Shown here: positions 59,621-64,000 of the stretch, piece after piece
How positions within the stretch are numbered: position 1 is the stretch's first letter
Layout of the letters: each line of letters begins with the position of its first letter
NCBI GenBank assembly: GCA_016875165.1
Contig: VGSF01000007.1
Location: forward strand, 32,488-96,487
Length of the DNA stretch: 64,000 nucleotides
Reading direction: 5' to 3'
DNA from: Deltaproteobacteria bacterium
GTDB lineage: Bacteria; Desulfobacterota; SM23-61
Program-made: the position numbers and the translations under genes
Notes under the pieces: generated by a model
What the model was told of the DNA's origin: nothing
The model's database searches: none
What the model saw: the letters and a program-made list of their open reading frames with translations, nothing else

Positions 59621-59800
59621 TCAGGAGAAAAAGGCTGGCTCTTCCTCAAGGGCGATTTCGTATGCGGATATAGAAGCGAGGGATTTGGCGATTTCCTGGA
59701 TGGCCTGGTTTAAAAATTGAGCCCTCTCCTCGCCGAACCTTCGCCCGGCTGATTCAATTAGGATCTCGGCATATTTTTCTTTGGTCATGGCTGTTGGCAT
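59621..59800 (-). CDS. GatC/AtzG-like small amidase partner
   Basis: 59 residues. MPTAMTKEKYAEILIESAGR, two predicted helices, and the acidic-aromatic ending EEEPAFFS (compare the E-P-A-x-x-F tails of AtzG/GatC proteins). The start ATG at 59800 follows AAAGGA six bases upstream. Position directly before an amidase-signature enzyme supports a GatC-type stabilising subunit. Sequence similarity is only at the level of length, helix pattern and tail, so the assignment is tentative, but the ribosome site and intact frame argue that it is a real gene. Confidence 0.65.
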   Translation of the reverse strand: MPTAMTKEKYAEILIESAGRRFGEERAQFLNQAIQEIAKSLASISAYEIALEEEPAFFS

Positions 59801-59829
59801 AGGATGTCCTTTCTTGTAAGAGTCCTAAA

Positions 59830-60990
59830 TTAAGGCCCGGTTTGGGGGAGGGGATACCTTCCGTGCTCCACAGCAGCGGAGAAAAGAGCCACAATTTTCT
59901 CCGGTGAAACATCGGGTTGAATGCTGTGGCAGGAGGTGAAAAGGTAGCCACCGCCCGGACCGAGAATTCCGATCATGCGGCGCACCTCCTCCCTGACCTG
60001 GTCAGGGGTGGCCCGGGGGAGAAATCTCTGGGTGTCGATTCCTCCGTGGAAAGAAAGAGAGGCGCCGTATTTTTGTTTGAGGCGCTGCGGGTCCATATCC
60101 CGGGCGCTGGTCTGGACCGGATTCAAAACATCCACACCGAGTTCCACATAATCGTCCAGAAGGGCATAGACAGACCCACAGGTGTGGACGCAAAGCTTGG
60201 CCTCTGTATAATTTTTTATAACTTTGAATAGGCGGCGATGGCCGGGCTTGATAAATTTTTGGTATAGCTTTGGAGAAATCAACGGTCCATCCTGCCCGCT
60301 CAGGTCTTCGTAATAGATGACCATCTGGATAAATTCTCCGACGGCCTGCAGGTAGTTGCGGTAAACGGCAACGTAGTAATCGGTCAAACGCTGGCAGAGA
60401 GCTTCGGCAAAGTCCGGGTGGACAAGCATGTCCAAAAAAATATTTTCCATACCCCGGAGGTGCCAGGCCATGTCGAAGACGCCCACCCCGGTGGTCCCGT
60501 CGGCTACGAGAGCATAATCTGTGCCTTCAAAAAGCCGCTTGGCTTTTTCTCGCAGCCCTTCGAAACGGCTGGGTTCATCGGGATCCGGCCAGGGGAACTT
60601 ATTTATTTCCTCCATCTCAGCCGTTTTCATCGGGTAGGAACTGGGAAAGGTATAGAAAGATCCCGGCGCTTTATACCAGGGGACTCCCCATTCATCCAAG
60701 ACGGTGTGGGGGTCAAGGCGTATTCTCTCCCAGGTTTTGGAGACATTCATCCTCATGTACAACGTATCCACGTTTAAGGCCCGTATGATTTCTTCGTCGG
60801 GCACGATATGCTCGTCGGCAAAGTGCCTGATCTTTTTGTCCAGGGCCAGGCCCATATAATTTTTCAGGCGGTCGTAGGCTTCCACCGTGCGGATGGTAGA
60901 AGCAATCGAGCCCAGGTCAATGGGGACTCGGTCGGGTTCTTTGTGGTTTAAGGCCAGCGCGAATCTTTCTCGAGATGTAAGTTTTTCCAT
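59830..60990 (-). CDS. URO-D family protein, MtaA-like methyltransferase
   Basis: 386 residues. TSRERFALALNHKEPDRVPI at the N-terminus, VHTCGSVYALLDDYVELGVD and YLFTSCHSIQPDVSPE near the C-terminus: the H-x-C...C zinc pattern belongs to the cobalamin/CoM methyltransferase branch (MtaA, CmuC, related demethylases) of the uroporphyrinogen decarboxylase superfamily rather than true HemE. Expected to move a methyl group between a corrinoid protein and an acceptor. No corrinoid protein is encoded nearby. Ribosome site GGAGG. Divergent from the aminotransferase at 61484; followed by the small amidase partner after 29 bases. Confidence 0.87.
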   Translation of the reverse strand: MEKLTSRERFALALNHKEPDRVPIDLGSIASTIRTVEAYDRLKNYMGLALDKKIRHFADEHIVPDEEIIRALNVDTLYMRMNVSKTWERIRLDPHTVLDEWGVPWYKAPGSFYTFPSSYPMKTAEMEEINKFPWPDPDEPSRFEGLREKAKRLFEGTDYALVADGTTGVGVFDMAWHLRGMENIFLDMLVHPDFAEALCQRLTDYYVAVYRNYLQAVGEFIQMVIYYEDLSGQDGPLISPKLYQKFIKPGHRRLFKVIKNYTEAKLCVHTCGSVYALLDDYVELGVDVLNPVQTSARDMDPQRLKQKYGASLSFHGGIDTQRFLPRATPDQVREEVRRMIGILGPGGGYLFTSCHSIQPDVSPEKIVALFSAAVEHGRYPLPQTGP

Positions 60991-61231
60991 TCCTATTCCT
61001 CCGTTATTGCCTCCCGGGGAAGATGGGTTTTATTATCAATAGCCATCCCGGTGAACTTTATCCCATTGTTGGACTCTTTTAAAGAATATTTCCTTTTAAC
61101 CTGCCCGATCCTACTAACTTTCAAAGCGTCTGTCAACAAATCCTTGCTTATCCGGGCGAGCCTTACCCACTCATAAGACAAGGCGACAAGGATAAAAGGG
61201 GGTGACGACTTTTTACGAGATCATCAATGTT
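60991..61231. other. Divergent intergenic region with a fragment of a palindromic element
   Basis: Between the divergent URO-D-like and aminotransferase genes. No clear promoter pair was picked out. At 61201-61225 the sequence GTGACGACTTTTTACGAGATC is the right end of a GATG/CATC element whose left part is missing, immediately before the complete copy at 61232. Confidence 0.5.
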
Positions 61232-61364
61232 GATGAACTCGTAAAAAGTCTGAAAATGCCCTTTTCCGTCATTCCGGCGGAAGCCGGAATCCAGTATTTT
61301 CAAATGCTTATAAATACCCTGGACTCCGGTTTTCACCGGAGTGACGACATTTTACGAAATCATC
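61232..61364 (+). mobile_element. GATG/CATC palindromic element, 133-bp copy
   Basis: Flanked by perfect AATGTT duplications (61226-61231, 61365-61370). Nearly identical to 45848-45980. Confidence 0.82.
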
Positions 61365-61483
61365 AATGTTATCTGCAAAAAAATTCTTGCTTCTGGTCAT
61401 TCGATCTGGTAATTTTTGGCCAAACGCCCGAGCAGTTGTTTCCACCCTGCCGGCGATGGAAAAGATCAACGAGGTGAAAAAAA

Positions 61484-62836
61484 ATGAAAAAACTGAAGAC
61501 CGAGGAACTTTTAGAGTGGGACCGCAGCCATCTTATCCATTCCATGGCGGCGATGGGCGCGACCCGGGGCATCGTGTTCGATTCAGCCGAAGGGGTCATT
61601 CTTCGGGATACCGAGGGAAAGGAATACATCGATTCCTCAGCCCAAATGGTCAATGTAAACATCGGCCACGGCCGGAAAGAGGTGATCGAAGCCATTGGAG
61701 AGCAGCTGGCCAAGCTCCAGTATACAACCACCTACTGGGGGTTTACCAATACGGCCACCATCCTCTGTGCCAAAAAGCTAGCTGAGATCACTCCTTCGGG
61801 GCTGAAGCATTTTTTCTTCACTTCCGGCGGGTCGGAGGCCGTGGAGACCGCCTTCAAGATTGCCCGCAATTACTGGCATGCCAAGAAACCAGAGAAGCAT
61901 AAGATTATTAGCCTATACAATTCTTTCCACGGCGTCTCCTTCGGCACGCTAAGCGCCACAAGCCTGGGGATGGGGCGGTTATGGAAGAGCTATGGGCCGC
62001 TGGTCCCTGGTTTTTTGCACATTCCCTCTTATTACTGCTACCGTTGCGCCTTTGGGTTGGAATACCCGGGGTGTCGGATTAAGTGCGCCGATTTTCTCGC
62101 TGAGACCATAGAAAATGAAGGACGGGAGAGTGTGGCCGGTTTCATTGCCGAGTCAGTGCAAGGACCCATGGGGATGATCAACCCGCCGCCAGAGTACTGG
62201 CCGAAAGTGCGGCAAATCTGCAGCGAAATGGATGTCCTTTTGATCGCCGATGAAGTAATGTCCGGTTTCGGGCGGACGGGCAAACTATTCGCTGTGGAAC
62301 ACTGGGGGGTGGTCCCGGATATCATGACCATGGCCAAGGGGATTACCAGCGGCTACATTCCCTTCGGGGCAGTAGCCATTAACGATGAAATTTACCGGGA
62401 GCTGCAAAGCCGGCAGACGCCCTTTTCCCACGGCTTTACCTACAGCGGTCATCCGGTAGGGGCGGCGGCGGCCATTAAAGACATGGAGATCATTGTGGGG
62501 GAAAGGTTGGCCGAAAACGCGGCCCGGATAGGCGAATATACCCTGAAACGCCTTCAGAAAGATTTTTTGCCCATTCCCTGTATCGGCGAAGTGAACGGCT
62601 TGGGTCTGATGATTGGGATTGAATACGTAGAGGATAAAAAGAGCAAAGCCATTCCGAAGAAAGTTTGGGAGATATCGCAGAAGATTCAAGACCGGGCGTT
62701 GCAGGACGGTCTATTCCTGCGGGTCTACGGGAACCGGGTTACTCTCAGCCCGCCTTTGATCATCAACCAAGAGCAGATGGATAGAATCTTAGCAATTCTA
62801 AAGCCAATTCTGGCCGGGATTCCGGAGTGGTTTTAA
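61484..62836 (+). CDS. Class III (omega) aminotransferase
   Basis: 450 residues, PLP fold type I. TSGGSEAVETAFKIAR binds the cofactor phosphate, LLIADEVMSGFGRTGKLFA carries the Asp for the pyridine nitrogen, and MTMAKGITSGYIPFGA the Schiff-base lysine. Also HGFTYSGHPVGAAAA. A mid-protein CYRCAFGLEYPGCRIKCAD insertion with four cysteines is shared with omega-amino acid/taurine- or diamine-type members. Likely uses pyruvate with a non-alpha amine; exact substrates unknown. Ribosome site GAGGTG. A palindromic element follows the stop by five bases. Confidence 0.93.
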   Translation: MKKLKTEELLEWDRSHLIHSMAAMGATRGIVFDSAEGVILRDTEGKEYIDSSAQMVNVNIGHGRKEVIEAIGEQLAKLQYTTTYWGFTNTATILCAKKLAEITPSGLKHFFFTSGGSEAVETAFKIARNYWHAKKPEKHKIISLYNSFHGVSFGTLSATSLGMGRLWKSYGPLVPGFLHIPSYYCYRCAFGLEYPGCRIKCADFLAETIENEGRESVAGFIAESVQGPMGMINPPPEYWPKVRQICSEMDVLLIADEVMSGFGRTGKLFAVEHWGVVPDIMTMAKGITSGYIPFGAVAINDEIYRELQSRQTPFSHGFTYSGHPVGAAAAIKDMEIIVGERLAENAARIGEYTLKRLQKDFLPIPCIGEVNGLGLMIGIEYVEDKKSKAIPKKVWEISQKIQDRALQDGLFLRVYGNRVTLSPPLIINQEQMDRILAILKPILAGIPEWF

Positions 62837-62841
62837 GAATT

Positions 62842-62997
62842 GATGAACTCGTAAAAAGTCCGAAAGCCCCTTTCCCTGTCATTCCGGCGAAAGCCGGAAT
62901 CCATTTATTTCAAGGAGTTATCAAACCTCTGGACTCCGGTTTTCACCTGTCTGCCAGGCACAGGCAGGCCGGAGTGACGACTTTTTACGAAGCCATC
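62842..62997 (+). mobile_element. GATG/CATC palindromic element, 156-bp copy
   Basis: GATGAACTCGTAAAAAGTC to GACTTTTTACGAAGCCATC, flanked by perfect AAGAATT duplications (62835-62841, 62998-63004). Core closely resembles the 33207-33363 copy in the opposite orientation. Nothing was recognised from there to 63201. Confidence 0.83.
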
Positions 62998-63201
62998 AAG
63001 AATTGATCAGTAAAAATCGTAGGAGTAAAAATAGACCAGAGGGGGACATTCCTGAGAGATTATGGCATTCTTTATATCTGCCCGGTCATCTCTCGTTTAC
63101 TTGAATGATCACTTCCCTTAAACTAATCTCGGCTTGGCTGACGGGGATATATCGACATAAATCAGCGGTGGCATTTTACGCCATCCGCTGGATTTGATTG
63201 G

Positions 63202-63501
63202 TTATGCCTTCTTTCCCCTGTTTTTCCAGTATCCAGGTTCTCTGTTGAGTTGCATTACAGCGATCATAAATACTTCATCAGCAGTAATTTGGTATATAAC
63301 GCCGTATGGAAAACGGTTGGTCAATCATCTTCTCGTATTTGCGGAAAGAGGATTCCATGCCTGAGGAGATAAAAGGATGTTCTGGATTGTGGAGTAAACT
63401 TCTCTTGCAAATTCCAACCCGAGGCCTATCTGGCGCTTGTTATAATAATCAATATCCTCATTTAGCTCATTTTCAGCATCGGGAAGGAAAGAATAGTTCA
63501 A
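63202..63501 (-). pseudogene. RelE/ParE-type toxin with in-frame TGA
   Basis: Frame from a TTG at 63501 overlapping the antitoxin stop. NYSFLPDAENELNEDIDYYN, RQIGLGLEFAREVYSTIQ and SPQAWNPLSANTRR are followed by TGA (63327-63325) and then LTNRFPYGVIYQITADEVF, then IAVMQLNREPGYWKNRG. This is a complete RelE/ParE-superfamily toxin except that codon 59, usually a cysteine in such RRCLxxRFPYG sequences, is TGA. Most likely a nonsense mutation inactivating the toxin; no convincing selenocysteine insertion hairpin follows. Confidence 0.85.
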
Positions 63502-63725
63502 GAGTTTAACCTATCATGGATTTTCTTAAATACTTCCTCTCCTGGTATTGTCTTTACTTTGCCGCTTTTTATTTCTTTAACTCTCTTTTCCGCCTCATCC
63601 GCCCACAATTCGTCTATTTCTTTCTGAGTAGGATGCAGGCTTCGTAGAAGTTTGTCTACAAGTTGCGTCCTTATCTCCACAGGTAACGAAATTGCTTCGT
63701 CAAAAAGGTCCTTGGTTTTTATCAT
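63498..63725 (-). CDS. Addiction-module antitoxin-like protein
   Basis: 75 residues. MIKTKDLFDEAISLPVEIRT, then QLVDKLLRSLHPTQKEIDEL and WADEAEKRVKEIKSGKVKTI match the short alpha-helical putative addiction-module component family that pairs with RelE/ParE toxins. The ATG at 63725 has GGAGG five bases upstream; a GTG four codons earlier would bury that site. The stop overlaps the toxin start by four bases, the usual coupling. It is intact although its toxin is broken. Confidence 0.88.
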   Translation of the reverse strand: MIKTKDLFDEAISLPVEIRTQLVDKLLRSLHPTQKEIDELWADEAEKRVKEIKSGKVKTIPGEEVFKKIHDRLNS

Positions 63726-63916
63726 GTCTACCTCCACAAATACTGGTTTTATCTTAGTATATCATGTCTCCCCGAGGTGCAAATATATTTTCATTACATA
63801 GGCATAACAAGGGCGTCCCCTTTCTCATAAGTTGATGTCTCGATGGCCGACGGGTAAAATAAGGACTAAACTGTTACTATTTTACGCCGCTATGAATAAT
63901 CGCCCCTGGCCGTTGC

Positions 63917-64000
63917 TCAAAGGCCTTCGCTGCGTACTTTCACTCCAGTCAATTCTTCCCATTGAGTGATGACGACCGGATAATATTTTTTGCTTTTTCC
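63917..64000 (-). CDS. C-terminal fragment, possible DNA methylase
   Basis: The last 27 codons of a minus-strand frame entering from the right edge: KKYYPVVITQWEELTG then VKVRSEGL. The pattern Y-x-x-V-x-x-x-W-E-x-x-T-G is common at the C-terminus of N4/N6 DNA methylases on mobile elements. Too short to be sure. The 190 bases between it and the antitoxin gene hold CTAAACTGTTAC (63866-63877), a 12-base match to the end of the IS66-like MITEs. Confidence 0.35.
   Translation of the reverse strand, partial: GKSKKYYPVVITQWEELTGVKVRSEGL

Noticed and set aside
63202..63501. Selenoprotein reading of the RelE-like toxin
   Set aside because: Only a weak bulged hairpin (AACCG...CGGCGTT) follows the TGA and no selenoprotein toxins of this family are known to me, so a nonsense mutation is the simpler account.
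1..64000. tRNA, rRNA or other structural RNA genes
   Set aside because: No tRNA-like cloverleaf ends, rRNA segments or RNase P RNA signature were noticed on reading; a dedicated covariance-model scan was not possible.

Overview
The window looks like a chromosomal segment of an anaerobic deltaproteobacterium (Desulfobacterota, possibly near the Syntrophobacterales). The basis is gene content and order: an rpmH-rnpA-yidD-yidC-jag-mnmE operon, a yceD-rpmF-plsX-fabH fatty-acid cluster, a dCMP deaminase-nrdR-rib-nusB cluster, a Na+-pumping biotin decarboxylase, an ADP-forming acyl-CoA synthetase and DUF362/URO-D family enzymes. Taxonomy is inferred from these families and was not tested by any search.

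Layout. 1-2441: tail of a short-chain dehydrogenase, then an ADP-forming acyl-CoA synthetase. 2533-3236: repeat DNA and a dead REP-associated transposase. 3534-8556 (minus): the ribosomal protein L34 / RNase P / YidC / MnmE operon with rpmH recovered as a 49-residue GTG-start gene. 8701-10515: a HAD phosphatase, a small secreted protein and a zincin-like metalloprotein. 10833-17808 (minus): TRAP transporter plus all four subunit types of a Na+-translocating acyl-CoA decarboxylase. 18309-27482: fatty-acid synthesis (fabD apart, then yceD-rpmF-plsX-fabH-acd-fabG-acpP-fabF). 27484-36666: rpiB, dCMP deaminase, a PilZ/GT39/PAP2 insertion, nrdR, ribD-ribE-ribBA-ribH, nusB. 37706-52614: a DNA-binding protein, a hybrid sensor kinase and a response regulator directly followed by a complete-looking MSHA-like type IV pilus assembly operon; the major pilin-like gene is at 56243-56626, beyond a methyltransferase and a YfhO-like membrane protein. 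56728-62836: DUF362 ferredoxin, amidase with a small GatC/AtzG-like partner, URO-D/MtaA-like enzyme, class III aminotransferase. 63202-64000: a damaged toxin-antitoxin pair and the tail of a possible DNA methylase.

The most unusual aspect is the intergenic DNA. At least four families of short, gene-less, inverted-repeat elements can be delimited to the base by target-site duplications: a 268-284 bp family with GTAACA ends and 8-bp duplications (IS66-like ends, five copies), a 191-bp family with 4-bp duplications (three copies of identical length), a 133-164 bp GATG...CATC palindromic family with 6-7 bp duplications (eleven copies in two core types) and a single 298-bp element with perfect 21-bp ends and a 10-bp duplication. 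Several sit exactly on stop codons or are nested in one another, and none encodes a transposase. Many apparent long N-terminal extensions of genes are read-through into these repeats, so starts were re-chosen accordingly.

Functionally, the decarboxylase and TRAP genes suggest a Na+ cycle (decarboxylation pumps Na+ out, the transporter uses it). The PilZ protein, the degenerate GGDEF-like tail of the sensor kinase and the N-terminal domain of the pilus ATPase suggest c-di-GMP-linked control of the pilus; this is inference.
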